From Heterohyrax brucei (taxonomy: Eukaryota > Chordata > Mammalia > Hyracoidea > Procaviidae): a stretch of DNA of 64,000 nucleotides. The first letter of the stretch is position 1. Every line of letters starts with the position of its first letter. The notes beneath the pieces were generated by a model. That model saw only the letters and a program-made list of their open reading frames with translations, searched no databases and had not been told where the DNA came from. The DNA is taken from positions 93,340,171-93,404,170 of the forward strand of contig CM053144.1 in NCBI GenBank assembly GCA_028571685.1, in the 5' to 3' direction. Of this stretch, positions 22,995-33,948 are shown piece by piece. The translations under genes were made by a program, and so were the position numbers.

Positions 22995-23505
22995 AAAGTT
23001 TGGGTCTGTTCCTTGTTACTTTGTTGGCCTTGGCTTAACTGGTTTGAAACCACCCCCACAGTACTACATTAAAAGTCCTAGTTTCTTTCCTTGGTTTCCT
23101 ACCAGTCTCCCAAGCTTTGCACTTGCATTCTACTTTTATATAAACTGCATTAAACCTGCACAGTATGATTAAGAATGTTGCTGATGTGATTTGTATGAAC
23201 TCCCTTCCTGTAAACCCCGTTAAAAGCAGGCTTGGCAGTGGTAACTGATATCACTTCCTTGTGCAACGATTTCCTGTTCTCCCACCTCAGTCCCTTTGTT
23301 GGTTAATAAGAGTTATGCTGAGCTTGGACCTGAGGTTTCTACTTGGTAACAGGCTGAAACCAGTTTCAAGCACTACATTTCCCACATTTAAAAGAGACAA
23401 ACTTTTTCTAGACTCTTGGGGTATATCCATAAACAAAGATACTTTCTCTCATGGCGCTTACATTCTAGTAAACTGAAAGAAGCCTGTTGGAAGAAACAGA
23501 CAATA
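22995..23505. other. Intergenic, no recognised feature
   Basis: No exon, RNA gene or repeat family recognised between two retroelement insertions. Confidence 0.45.
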
Positions 23506-23510
23506 GATAA

Positions 23511-24009
23511 TGTCTTAGTCATCTAGTGCTGCCATAACAGAAACACCACAAGTGGATGGCTTTAAAAAAAGAATTTTATTCTGTCACAGTCCAGTAGGCT
23601 ACAAGTCCAAATTCAGGACATCAGCTCCAGGGCAAGAGTTTCTCTGTTGGCTCTGGAGGAAAGTCCTTGTCATCAATCTTCCTGGACAGGGAGCTTCTGA
23701 GGCCCAGGGACCCCAGGTCCAAAGGACATGCTCTGCTCCAGGAAACTGCTTTTTCCCTCCTGGTATGAGGTCCCCAATTCTCTACTTACTTCCCTTTCCT
23801 TTATATTCTAAGAGATTGCCTAAAGGCATAAAACAATCATAGATGTGAGTCCTGCCTCACTAACATGACCACTGCACCTCCTCCTTCATTAACATCACAG
23901 AGGCAGGATTTACAATAGACAGGAACATCACATAATACCAGGAATCATGGCCTAGCCAAAACCCTGCACATTTTTTGTAGGGGGAGGAGACACAGTTCAA
24001 TCCATGACA
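23511..24009 (-). mobile_element. MaLR-type solo LTR
   Basis: Starts 'tgtcttagtcatctagtgct' and ends 'caatccatgaca', which is the reverse complement of the LTR ends seen at 8612 and 25980. Flanked by 5-bp repeats 'gataa' and 'gacaa', one mismatch. Confidence 0.75.
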
Positions 24010-24099
24010 GACAATACACATATTGCATAGGTAAATTTATCACCACTGAAAAAGGAAAAAAAATATGTTGGCTACCAATGTCATGAAATAATTAATGTA

Positions 24100-24165
24100 T
24101 TAACAGTTTAATGAGAAACAAATTTACTCTGTACACTTTCACCTCAATCACAATTTTTTTAGAAA
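24100..24165 (+). repeat. Tail of the unnamed poly(A)-tailed repeat
   Basis: 'agtttaatgagaaacaaatt', then 'ctgtacactttcacctcaat' and an A/T run, matching the 3' ends at 3500 and 30000. Confidence 0.5.
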
Positions 24166-24233
24166 AAGGAAAAAATAGTGCAAAGTGAATGGGGAATGAG
24201 AAGTGATGCAATACTGAAAACCTGAGAAGTGAC

Positions 24234-24743
24234 TGTCTTAGTTATCTGGTGCTGCTATAACGAAAATACCACAAGTGGATAGCTTTAACAAAGACAAATT
24301 TATTCTCTTCAGTCAGTCTAGGCTAGAAATTAGGGTGCCATTTCCAAGAAAAAGCTTTCTCTCTGTGTTGGCTCTGAAGGAAGGTCTTTGTCATCTATAT
24401 TCCCCTGTTTAGAAGCTTCTCAGCACAGGGACCCTGGGTCCAAAGGATGTACTATCCTCTTAGCCCTCGTTTCTTGGTAGTTTGAGGTCTCCCAGTCTCT
24501 CTGCTCACTTCTCTTATATCTGAAAAGTGATTGGCTAAAGTAACAACCTAATCTTGTAGACTGTGTCCTGTCTTATTAACATAACTGCCTCTCTTTCTGC
24601 ATCATTAACATTATAGTACAGGATTTACCACACACCGGAAAATCACCTCAGACGACAAAATGGTGACATTTACACTATACTGAGAATCATGGCCTAGCCA
24701 AATTTACTCACATTTTTGAAGGGACACAATTCAATCTGTAACA
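24234..24743 (-). mobile_element. MaLR-type solo LTR with 5-bp target duplication
   Basis: From 'tgtcttagttatctggtgct' to 'caatctgtaaca', flanked by exact 'gtgac' at 24229-24233 and 24744-24748, as expected for an ERVL-group element. Confidence 0.8.
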
Positions 24744-24748
24744 GTGAC

Positions 24749-25854
24749 ATCTGAGTAGATTTAAAGGAGGGGATTCCTAAGGAAAGACTTCTCCAAATAG
24801 AAGGAAAAGTTAATGAAACAGACCTAAGGCTGGATCATTCTTAGTTGTTCAAACATCAATTGTGGCTGGAACATGTTAAGTATGAGATGTCTCATTGTCT
24901 CCCAGCTCCGAATGCATCTTTCACAGATGCTCTATGATAAACAACAGAATCCCTTTACGCATTTTTCCTTTAAAGCAAACACAATGTTAAGCTTTCTTAG
25001 TAGAGTTTGCCAGAGGAACACTGCAGGAGGGATAGGATTACTGAGATTTTCAATGCTGGAAGGGAGTGGACAAAGGATGGGTAAAGGAGAAAAAAGTTAG
25101 CCTTTTGGGAGAGTGAGTACATTTGGTAGAGCCTGTTCACATCAGTAATCATTCTGCAACCTTGCAGCCGTGATTTGGCCCAAACCTGTCCACAGCTCTC
25201 TCAGCAGGGATGCTAAACTCCTGCATGGCCTGCACACAGCTGCCTGTGGTTCACAGGGTCACAACAGGGTCACATATGGAGCTGCTGGTCCCTCTGCAAG
25301 TCACCAGGTACTCTCAAAAAGCCTTCTACAGACACCTACTGGTTAATTGACACCCCCTGCTTGTTCTCCATCCTCTACTATGGTAATTTTCCTATTGTTG
25401 GCCTAGCAACTCCAGAGCAGCTCTACATTGGCTAAACCAGTGAACTTCTCAGTTGTCTGACAGGAAACATATAACCTCCTGTAAAGTCTCAATTTCTTCC
25501 AAGTTTGTCCATCTTTGGGTACTCTCCTCCCCTTCAGTCCTAAGCTACCGTATGGTTTCCTTTTATCTTACAGTTATTTTTTAATTATAGCTAATAATTC
25601 TTAAATTAAACTTCCCCTGTTTAACCTATTGTGTGATTTCTATCTCCTGATTAGACCCAATTTGCTATAACATTGGTAATAAGAATGGTCCCAGGATTGT
25701 CCTAAAATAATCTTTAAACCTAAACCAAATATTTCCACTGAAGTCTTCTTAAAACCAAACAATAATTTAGCTTAACTAGTAAGAAATGCCTGTCTTGAGC
25801 ATTATGATCTTTCAAGAACTATCTACTCGACAGCCAAACAATGTTGTTTTTGTT
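24749..25854. other. Intergenic, no recognised feature
   Basis: 1.1 kb without a coding or RNA gene or a repeat family that I recognise. Confidence 0.45.
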
Positions 25855-27545
25855 AGGTGCCCTGTGCCATGTCCACAATCGTTTCTATGCTTAAGCCCAT
25901 GGTTGTAGTCACTGTGTCAATCCATCTCATCAAGTCTTCCTCTTTTTTGCTGACCCCCTACTCTACCAAGCATGATGTCTGTCATGGATTGAATTGTGTC
26001 CCCCCAAAAATATGTGTAGCCACGTGGCTGGGCCATGATTCCCACTATCTTGTGACTGTCCTCCATTTTCCGGTTTTCCTATGCTGTATGTTAAAGGATT
26101 AGGATGGGGCTATAAATCCCTTCATAGGATCACCTCCCTGCTCCCCTGTAAAGGGAGTTTCCCTGGAGTGTGGCCTGCCCCATCCTTAATCCTTTCATCC
26201 TACGAGAGAGAAAAGGACAGAGAAGCAGGCAGAGAATTGGGAACCTCGATCTATCAAGCAAGCAGCACCGGGAGAACAGACCTGAGGTTCCTGTGCCAAG
26301 ATGCTCCCTGGATAAAGACTGATGCAATACCGGACTTTCCTCCTGAGCTGACAAGGGGGAAAGCCTTCCCCTGGAGCAGACACCCTGAATATGGACTTGC
26401 AGCCTACCAGACTATGTAGGAATAAACCTTTCTTTGTTAAAGCCATCCACTCTGTGGTGTATCTCTTAGAGTAGCCCTAGCTGACTAAAACAATGTCTTT
26501 CTCCAGGGACTGATCCCTCTTGACAACATATCCAAACTATGTAAGATGCAGTCTTGCCATCTTTGATTCCAAGAGCACTCTGGTTGCGCTTCTTCAGAAC
26601 AGGTCTCTTTGTTCTTTTGGCAATCCATGGTACATTCAGTGTTCTCCAACCCCACAACACAAAGGCATTAATTCTTCTGTCTTCCTTGTTCACTGTCAAG
26701 CTTTCACATGCATATACTGCAATGGAAAATATCATGGCTTGGGTGTGGCACACTTTACTCTTCAAGGTGACATCTTTACTTTTCAATACTTTAAAGATAT
26801 CCTTTGCAGCAGATTTTCCCAGTGCGACATGTCTTTTCATTTCTTGACTGCTGCTTCCACTGATGCGGATTGTGGACGCAAGTAAAATGAAATCCTTGAC
26901 AACCTCAATCCTTCTGCATTATGATGATGTTGCTTACTGGTCCAGTTGTGTAGATTTTTGTTTTTTTGAAGTTGAGGTGCAATCCATACTGAAGGCTGTG
27001 GTCTTGGATCTTTATCAGGAAGTGTTTCAAATCTTCACTTCCAGCAAAGATGTCAGTGTCATCTGCATAATGCAGGTTGTTAATCAGTCATGCTCCAGTC
27101 CTGACACCTTGTTCTTCTTCATATAATCCAGATTCTCAGATTATTTGCTCGGTATAGAGACTGAAAAGGTATGGTAAGAAGATACAACCTGACACCCACC
27201 TTTCCTGACTTTAAACCACGCAGTGTCCCATTCTGTTAGCACAACTGCCTCTTGATCCATGTACAGATTCTTTAAGAACACAATTAAGTGTTCTGGAATT
27301 CCCGTTTTACCCAATGTTAGCCATAATATGTCATGATCCACACAGTCAAACGCCTTTGTATAGTCAATGAAACACCAGCAAACATCTTCTTATATTCTCT
27401 GCTTTCAGGCAAGATCCATCTAACATCAGCAATGATATTTCTGGTTCTATGTCCTCTTCTGGATCCAGCTTGAATTTCTGGCAGTTCTTGTCAATATAGT
27501 GTTGCAGTGTCTTTTGAATGAAGAGAGCCAAATAACAGACAAACC
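25855..27545 (-). mobile_element. RTE-type LINE (BovB-like), inactive, split by an LTR
   Basis: The minus strand encodes broken reverse transcriptase and C-terminal parts. 27341-27141 reads MDHDILWLTLGKTGIPEHL and FLKNLYMDQEAVVLTEWDT, like the palm of RTE reverse transcriptases. 26840-26600 reads KVLKSKDVTLKSKVC, YACESLTVNKEDRRINAF and NVPWIAKRTKRPVLKK, like the RTE C-terminal region. The 3' end 'ggtgccctgtgcc' is at 25855. A MaLR LTR interrupts it at 25980-26492. Frameshifts and stops make it a fossil. Confidence 0.85.
25980..26492 (+). mobile_element. MaLR-type solo LTR inserted in the RTE LINE
   Basis: 513 bp, from 'tgtcatggattgaattgtgt' to 'gctgactaaaaca'. An exact 5-bp duplication 'atgtc' lies at 25975-25979 and 26493-26497. 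Removing the LTR restores a continuous RTE sequence across 'catgatgtctttctccaggg'. Confidence 0.9.
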
Positions 27546-27622
27546 CATAAGGTAAACAGTAACACCCTGGAGAAATCTGTTTCTTAGAAAAATTAATTAC
27601 GGGAGATCAATATCTACTAGCC

Positions 27623-28136
27623 TGTCTCAGTCATCCAGTGCCGCTATAACAGAAAGACCACAAGGATGGCTTTAACAGACAGAGACCTGTTCCCCCCAGT
27701 TTAGGAGGTTAGAAGTCCACATTTAGGTACCAGGCCTAGGGAAAGGCTTTCTCTCACTGTTGACTGTGGGGCAATGTCCTTGTCATTAATCCTCCCTTGG
27801 TCTAGGAACCTCTCACACAGGAACTCCAGATAGAAAGGATGAGCTGTGCTCTCGGCATTTCTTTCTTGAGGGTATGAGGTACCCCTCCTTTCTGTTCACT
27901 TCTTTCTGTTAAATATCAAAAGAGAAAGACTCAAATAACTACCTAATCCTGTAGACTGAGTCTTGCCTCATTAACATAACTGCTTCTAATCCTGTCTCAT
28001 TAACATCATAAAAGTAGGATTTACAACACTTAGGAAAATCACAGTCAGATGACAAAATTGTGGAAATCACACACTACTGGGAATCATGGCTTAACCAAAC
28101 TGATACACATTTTGAGGGGAAACAATTCAATCCATG
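27623..28136 (-). mobile_element. MaLR-type LTR
   Basis: From 'tgtctcagtcatccagtgcc' to 'caattcaatccatg', same family and orientation as 23511 and 24234. Confidence 0.75.
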
Positions 28137-28195
28137 CTGTTGTTAGGTGCCCTCCAGTTGGTTCCAGTTCAATCCATAACACTGTCCAAAAGCAA
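28137..28195 (-). mobile_element. RTE 3'-end scrap
   Basis: 'ctgttgttaggtgccctcca' is the reverse-strand 3' terminus shared by the RTE copies at 25855, 30204 and 37499. Confidence 0.55.
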
Positions 28196-28304
28196 ATATG
28201 AGAAGACAGAAAGGGCTGGGAAACCAAGATTTAAGGAAATGAGGAACCAAAATGCTTGACACACTGTGAGAAATGAAACCAAGGTCATGAAATATTTTTT
28301 GTAC

Positions 28305-28455
28305 AAAACTATCAAATAAAAACCCACTGACATCGAGTTGATTCCAACTCACAGCAACCGTATAAGACAGAACAGAACCACCCCATATAGTTTCCAATGA
28401 CAGCCTGGCAGATTTAAACTGCCAACCTTTTTGTTAGCAAACACAGCACTTAATT
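28305..28455 (-). mobile_element. AfroSINE, missing the head end
   Basis: From 'aaaacccactgacatcgagt' to 'gttagcaaacacagcactta'. It is followed by a tail of the unnamed repeat near 28456-28510. Confidence 0.8.
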
Positions 28456-28510
28456 AGAAAGTAATTCACTCTGTAAACTTTCTCCTAATGCATAACAGTT
28501 AAAAAAAAAC

Positions 28511-28839
28511 TGCATGGGATAAAATTGACAATAGCAATTTGAATAGATAGGAACTTTAGGAAATGAGAATGGTTGAAGATCTTGAAGAATATAATCAGTG
28601 TCACTGAATTGTATGTGTATGCTTTTCTACATATATTCTCAACAACAACAAAGACCCAGGAGATAAGACTCCTGAAGATAGAATTTTGGGATTAATTTGG
28701 TTGTGCCCTTGGGCTTGAACACAGTGCTCAAGGAATTAAAACAAGCAAACTAGACTAGGAGAGAACAGCCAGAAATATAGGAGGAAAGTTATCGCAGTCT
28801 GATGTTTCGATGTAGGGGCAGATTACCCAGTAAGCAAGG
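28511..28839. other. Intergenic, no recognised feature
   Basis: No gene or repeat recognised. Confidence 0.45.
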
Positions 28840-29395
28840 TGTCTTAGTTATCTAGTGCTGTTTAAAGAAACACAGCAAATGGATGGATTTAAAAAAGAAA
28901 ATTATTCTCTCACAATCTAGGAGGCTGCAAGTTCAAATTCAGAGTGCCAGCTCCAGGAGAAAGTTTTCTCCCTCTGTAGATTTTAAGGAAAGTCTTTTCT
29001 CCAATCTTCCCCTGGACTAGAAGCTTCTCAGCAAAGGACCCTCAGGTCCAAAGGACCCACTCTGCTCTTGGTGCTGCTTTCTTGGTGGTATGAGGTCCCT
29101 CAACTCTCTCCTCACTTTTATTTCTTATAAAAAAAAAAAAATGTGGTGCAGACCACACCCCCGGGAAACTCCCTTTACACTGGATCAGAGATGTGACCTA
29201 AGTAAGGGTGTCATATCCCACACTAATCTTCTTTAATGTAATCTAATCTTGCCTTAATTACTACAGGCAGAGATTAGGATTTACAACACATCAGCAAAAT
29301 TACATTGATCACAAAACGGAGAACAACCATGCAATACTGGGAATCACAGCCTAACCAATTTGACATATATTTTTGTGGGACACAATTAAATCTAA
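28840..29395 (-). mobile_element. MaLR-type LTR
   Basis: From 'tgtcttagttatctagtgct' to 'gggacacaattaaatct'. The middle part is diverged and contains a run of A. Confidence 0.7.
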
Positions 29396-30055
29396 GAGAT
29401 GCGGTTCTGAGGGAAGGCAGGGTTGGTGAAGAGAAATCACTAACTGGATAATGATAGGGAAAGGCAACACACAATACAGGGGAAGTCAGCACAACTTGAC
29501 CAAGGCAAAGCCACAGACGCTTCCCAGACACCCAAACACCTTGAGGGACCAAGTTACTGGGGCTGAGGGCTGGGGACTGTAGTCTCTCAGGATATCTACT
29601 CAAATTGTGTAACATAGCTCATAAAGAAAATGTTCTACATCTTAGTTTGGTAAGTAGCCTCTGGGATCTTCAAAGTTTACAAGCAGCCATTTAAAATGCA
29701 TCTAATGATCCCGTCACATTCAGAGAAAAGCAGCATGAAGAAAAACCAAGAAATAACGAAAATATCAGTCTAATGGACAAGATGAGCCACAGACTCCACC
29801 TGTATGAGCCCAGGAGAACTAGATGGTGTCCAGCTATCGCCACCTACCCTTTAGACTAAAGAGGCATGCCAGCCCAAGGGCAAAGACTAGAAGGCAGGAG
29901 GGGACGGGAAAGATGCTAACAGGGAACCCTAGGTTGAGAAGGGAGGGTGTTAACATGTGGGGTTGTTAACCAATGTCATAAAACAATGTGTGCTGTTTAA
30001 TAAGAAACTAGTTGGGTAACACTTCATCTAAGTTCAGTAAATAAATAAAAGGTAT
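29396..30055 (+). repeat. Unnamed poly(A)-tailed repeat, longest copy in the window
   Basis: Blocks shared with other copies: 'ggctgagggctggggactgt' with 63240, 'ataaagaaaatgttctacat' with 63860, 'actagatggtgtccagct' with 3110, and 'aaactagttgggtaacactt' near the tail with 3500. It ends in an A-rich tract, so retroposition is likely. Possibly an old afrotherian L1 3' UTR, but I cannot name it. Confidence 0.6.
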
Positions 30056-30203
30056 TTGGAGACCAGCTATAAAGGATCTCCCAATGACTCTCCTTTCCTC
30101 TTACAATGAATTGCTTCACGTCCATTTCACAGGTCAGCTAAAATAAGCCTTCCTGGTCATCCGCCAGGAATGGGAGTAATCCTGTTCTGCTTTTTGTATT
30201 CAC

Positions 30204-30530
30204 AGCACACTGTTGTTGTTGTTAGGTGCCCTCAGGTAAATTCCAACTCACAGCAACCCCATGCACACAAGAACTAAACGCTGAGTAGTCCAGCACCATC
30301 CTCACAACTGTTGCTCTACGTGAGCTCATCGTTGTAGTTACTGTATCAGTACATCTTGTGGAGAGTCTCTTTATCGAAGACCCTCCACTCCATCAAACGT
30401 GATGTCCTTCTTTAGGTACTTGTCCCTCCTGATAACAAGTCCAAAGTATGTGAGATAAAGTCTCAACATCCTTGCTTCTAAGAAGCATTCTAGCTGTACT
30501 TCTTCCAAAACAGATTTGTCACTTGCCTGT
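30204..30530 (-). mobile_element. RTE LINE 3' fragment
   Basis: Starts 'gttgttgttgttaggtgccc'. The minus strand retains SVLEEVQLECF and LTYFGLVIRRD-like residues of the RTE C-terminus, in broken frames. Confidence 0.7.
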
Positions 30531-30883
30531 GGATAGCCTTTATTACAGCACTTATTGCAATGCCTCCCAACTGTGTGCGTGCCAGTCACTAGTCTATGAA
30601 CTCTAGGAAGAACTGAGCTTATCCACTTTGTAAGCCCAATTTTCTCCAAAATGGTAGAGAAATTTACTAATTTACAACTGACTTCCTTTCCCTCTGTTGC
30701 TCATACGATACCTGAATTTCTCCTGCAATTACATGCTCCTCAAGGACAGTGATTTGGTTTACTTCTTTTCTCATTATTCAATAACTGGTAGACTTGAAAT
30801 TCAATGGAGAATAAAAGGGAAAAAAAGTTCATTAATGATTACAGTTATGTTTTTAAAAATATTAAATGTAACGCCTACAGATC

Positions 30884-31050
30884 CTTGGAGCCACAGTGGC
30901 ACAGGAGTTAAGAGTTCTGCTGCTAACCAGAAGGTCAGGAGTGCGAATCCCCCAGGGACTCCTTGGAAACTATGGGGCAGTTCTACTCAGTCCTGCGGGG
31001 TCACTGTGAGTAGGAACTGACTCAACTGTAAAGGATTGGGGTTTGGGTTT
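30884..31050 (+). mobile_element. AfroSINE, diverged
   Basis: 'ggagccacagtggcacagg' through 'gcggggtcactgtgagtagg' to 'gattggggtttgggtttt'. Confidence 0.8.
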
Positions 31051-31051
31051 T

Positions 31052-31292
31052 CTAAAAATATGCTTAGAAGTGAGGATGGCAGGACTTTCCTGTACTTTGG
31101 ACATGTTATCAGGAGGCAGCAGTCCCTGGAGAAGGACCTCATGCTTGGCAGAGGGTCAACAAAAAAGAGGACAACTTGCAATGAGAAGGACTGACACAAT
31201 GATCGTGAGGATGGCACAAGACCAGGCAGTGTTTCATTCTGTTGCACACAGGCTCTCTGTGAGTTACTACTGACTTGATGGCACCTAACAAC
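31052..31292 (+). mobile_element. RTE LINE 3' end, sense
   Basis: From 'gcttagaagtgaggatggca' to 'gacttgatggcacctaacaa'. It is the reverse complement of the termini at 25855 and 30204. Confidence 0.75.
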
Positions 31293-31779
31293 AAGTATTA
31301 TCTGGTAGCTTATACCTCACTTTTTTACCCACCCCTCCTTTCTATAATCATGGTAGTTAAAAAAAAAAAGCTTTTATTACAATCCAAGACATTGAGACTG
31401 TATTTCTAGTGTCCTGTAATTCTGTTAGATAATCTTTTATTATAAAAATCAAGCCTGAGGTAACGATTCTGAATATAAAATAGTTCAAGCTCAATGAGGA
31501 TTCCCTTAACTTATAATAAGGATGACAGGTCATAATGAGCATAGAGAGCTTTATCTTCTCTTATAGCAGGAATCCAGTTAATGACATACCTGCACTGTGC
31601 CTAAACACCCTACCTTTAGGTCTGTGATTTATGTCTCTATTGGGAAAAGAGGGATCTCACTTGAAAGACACCCAGCATTTAGTAGTCAGGAGCTGTCAAA
31701 TTGAAAATGCATGTGTGTGAGTCTCTAATTAAAGGCTTACGCTATTGATTTAAAAATAGCTATTAATGCAATAGCATGC
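31293..31779. other. Intergenic, no recognised feature
   Basis: AT-rich, no gene or repeat recognised. Confidence 0.45.
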
Positions 31780-32330
31780 TCTGCAGCCCTTAAAAATGAC
31801 ATAGATCTGTACTTAGTGGCAAAGAATGATGTTCATGTTAGCCTTCATATGAAAAAGTACATCATAAACAATATGGATAGTATGATCCCATTTTCATTAA
31901 AAATATTTAAAAAATACATTTATAGTTAAAACTTACTTAAAGTCCAATGCTGGTTAGACTGGGAGTAGCCTGACACAATCTCTTTGGAGAGTTATTTAGC
32001 AGTTAACTATTAAAAATTTAAACCTTGAAAAGCTGTTTAATGCAGTATTTGCACTTAAACACTTAAAGGAAATTACAGGAACAGTTTCAAAAATCGCAAA
32101 AGACACATGTGTAATGATAGCCATAATATCATAATATTTTTTAATTAGAAACAGTGTAAATGAACACTGATAAGAGTTGATTAATTATGGTTCACAAACA
32201 CAATGGAATAGTACACAGCTGTAAAAAAGTGAGATTAAGTTATATATATTGGTACGGAGATATCTAAAAAATATATTAAGCAGAAATAAGCAAACCACAA
32301 AACTGTAAAACCATGGCATTAAGTCTATAA
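31780..32330 (+). mobile_element. Old L1 3' region, sense
   Basis: 'ttaattatggttcacaaaca', 'aatggaatagtacacagctg' and 'ggtacggagatatctaaaaa' follow the L1 ORF2-end and 3' region pattern. Diverged. Confidence 0.55.
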
Positions 32331-32333
32331 TAA

Positions 32334-32500
32334 AACCAAAACCAAATCCAGTACTGTGGAGTCAAATCCAACTCATAGTGACCCTATAGTACAGAGTAGA
32401 TAGAACTGCTACCTAGAGTTTCCAAGGAGCACTGGCAGATTTGAACCGCCGCCCTTCTGGTTAGCAGATATAGCACTTAAGTACTACGCCACAATAGCAG
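32334..32500 (-). mobile_element. AfroSINE
   Basis: From 'aaaaccaaaaccaaatccag' to 'cacttaagtactacgccaca'. Confidence 0.85.
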
Positions 32501-32639
32501 CATTAATATATGTATTTACAAATTTAGGAAACGTTAGCACCAAAATGTTCACAATCATTATAGGGCTGGCAATGGAAGGCAAGTTAATATATTTCTGTAA
32601 GTTTTAAATTGTGTATAAAGCATGTTTACTACTAATACA

Positions 32640-33232
32640 GTAAGACCAAAAAAATACGTTTTGATGGATTTGAATGATCTGAACAATAAAACTGCCACAA
32701 GGGTGATTTCCTCCCACTTGTCTGTCAATTTGTCCTACTTCGAGGGCTTTCCTGTTGCTATGATACTGGAAGCTATGCCACTGGTATTAGATACCAGCAG
32801 GGTCACCCATGGCAGGCAGGTTTCAGCTGAGCTTCCAAACTAAGACTGGCTAGGAAGGACCCAGCTGTCTACTTCTGAAAAGAATTAGCCAGGGAACACC
32901 TTGTGAAGAGCAGCTGAACACTGTTCGATATACTGCAGGAAAACGAGCCTCCCAGGTTGGAAGGCACTCGAAAGAAGACTGGGGAAGACCTGACTCCTCA
33001 AAGTAGAGTCGAACTTAATGATGTGGATGGAGTCAATCTTTTGGGACCTCTCCACAGATCAAAATGAGAAGAAACTGCTGCAAACACCCAGTAGTAACTG
33101 GACTATGGAATGTAAGCATAAAAATGACTGTGGACATAGCACAGGACTCCGGCAGTGTTTTGTTCTGTTGTGCATTAGGGTCCTTATGAGTTGGAACCCA
33201 TTCCAGGGCACCTAGAAACAGGGTAGTTTCAG
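32640..33232 (+). mobile_element. RTE-derived non-autonomous element
   Basis: The last part ('ttgttctgttgtgcattagg', 'gagttggaacccattccagg', 'gcacctagaaacag') is the RTE 3' terminus. The first 450 bp do not match the RTE reverse-transcriptase region seen at 26500-27545. An internally deleted or composite copy is the simplest reading. Confidence 0.5.
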
Positions 33233-33401
33233 TACCCAACAAAGGTTTCAATTTTGAGGAAGACTTTAAGGATGTTAATTTCAAAAGGCCATATATTTAA
33301 TCTTCGATCATCTGATTCTCTTAATTACTCATCATGAATCTTTCATTTACAAATACCTTTGAAATCCTTTAGAATCTATTCCTATTTTCAGACACAGAGT
33401 T

Positions 33402-33500
33402 TCCAAGTTTCAAACCGAGTTTCCAAGGACCAACTGGTAGATTTGATCTGCCAGTCATTGGCTCAGCAGCAGTAGCACTTGACCACTACATCACTAAATT
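33402..33500 (-). mobile_element. AfroSINE head fragment
   Basis: 'accgagtttccaaggacca' through 'gtagcacttgaccactacat'. Confidence 0.65.
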
Positions 33501-33514
33501 TCGTAATCCCTCAC

Positions 33515-33570
33515 CAGCCCCGCTATCCCCACCCTCACCCGCACTCCCACGCCCACGCCCACCCCTGAAA
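33515..33570. repeat. C-rich simple repeat
   Basis: A degenerate CCCAC/CCCACG tract ('ccccaccctcacccgcact', 'cccacgcccacgcccac'). Confidence 0.7.
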
Positions 33571-33599
33571 AACAAACCCCTGCTGTCACAGCAACCCAT

Positions 33600-33770
33600 C
33601 CAGTCCCAAAAGCCAAAAACACAACTACCGCCGAGCCGGCCTGACTCACAAAGACACTACAGGTCGGAAAGGAACCGCCCCATAGCGTTTCGAAGGTGCA
33701 CCTGGCGGATCTGAGCTGCAGACCTGCTAGGAGACCTAGCTCTTAACCCGCAACGCCACCAGGGTTTGTC
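33600..33770 (-). mobile_element. AfroSINE abutting the MTO1 promoter
   Basis: From 'aaagccaaaaacacaactac' to 'aacgccaccagggttt'. It keeps many CpG sites and ends about 160 bp before the CRE. Confidence 0.85.
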
Positions 33771-33925
33771 TCCCACTTCCGGCGGTAATCACCCGGCCTA
33801 CACCAACGAGGGCGGGAGGTATACAAGCCCAGGTGCACGCGCGCCGCTCCCCGGTCGCCCTTCGCCCGTCCAGTGGCGTCAGTCTGCCTATCAGAGGCGA
33901 CGCAGGACGCAGACGGGCTACTTCG

Positions 33926-33933
33926 TGACGTCA
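33926..33933 (+). promoter_or_regulatory. Perfect CRE (TGACGTCA) in the MTO1 promoter
   Basis: The palindromic CREB/ATF consensus, 117 bp before the MTO1 start codon and inside the CpG island. Confidence 0.6.
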
Positions 33934-33937
33934 GACC

Positions 33938-33948
33938 AAGATGGCTGC
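33938..33948 (+). promoter_or_regulatory. YY1-type initiator site (AAGATGGCTGC)
   Basis: Matches the YY1 core AANATGGC in the orientation usual at the 5' ends of housekeeping and mitochondrial-function genes. It starts four bases after the CRE. Binding is inferred. Confidence 0.55.

Noticed and set aside
26520-26885. Plus-strand frames over the RTE LINE
   Set aside because: Reverse-transcriptase C-terminal similarity is on the minus strand. These are shadows.
21000-33600. A possible third gene between CGAS and MTO1
   Set aside because: The interval resolves into LTRs, L1, RTE, SINEs and unassigned non-coding sequence. No spliced or single-exon homology is seen.
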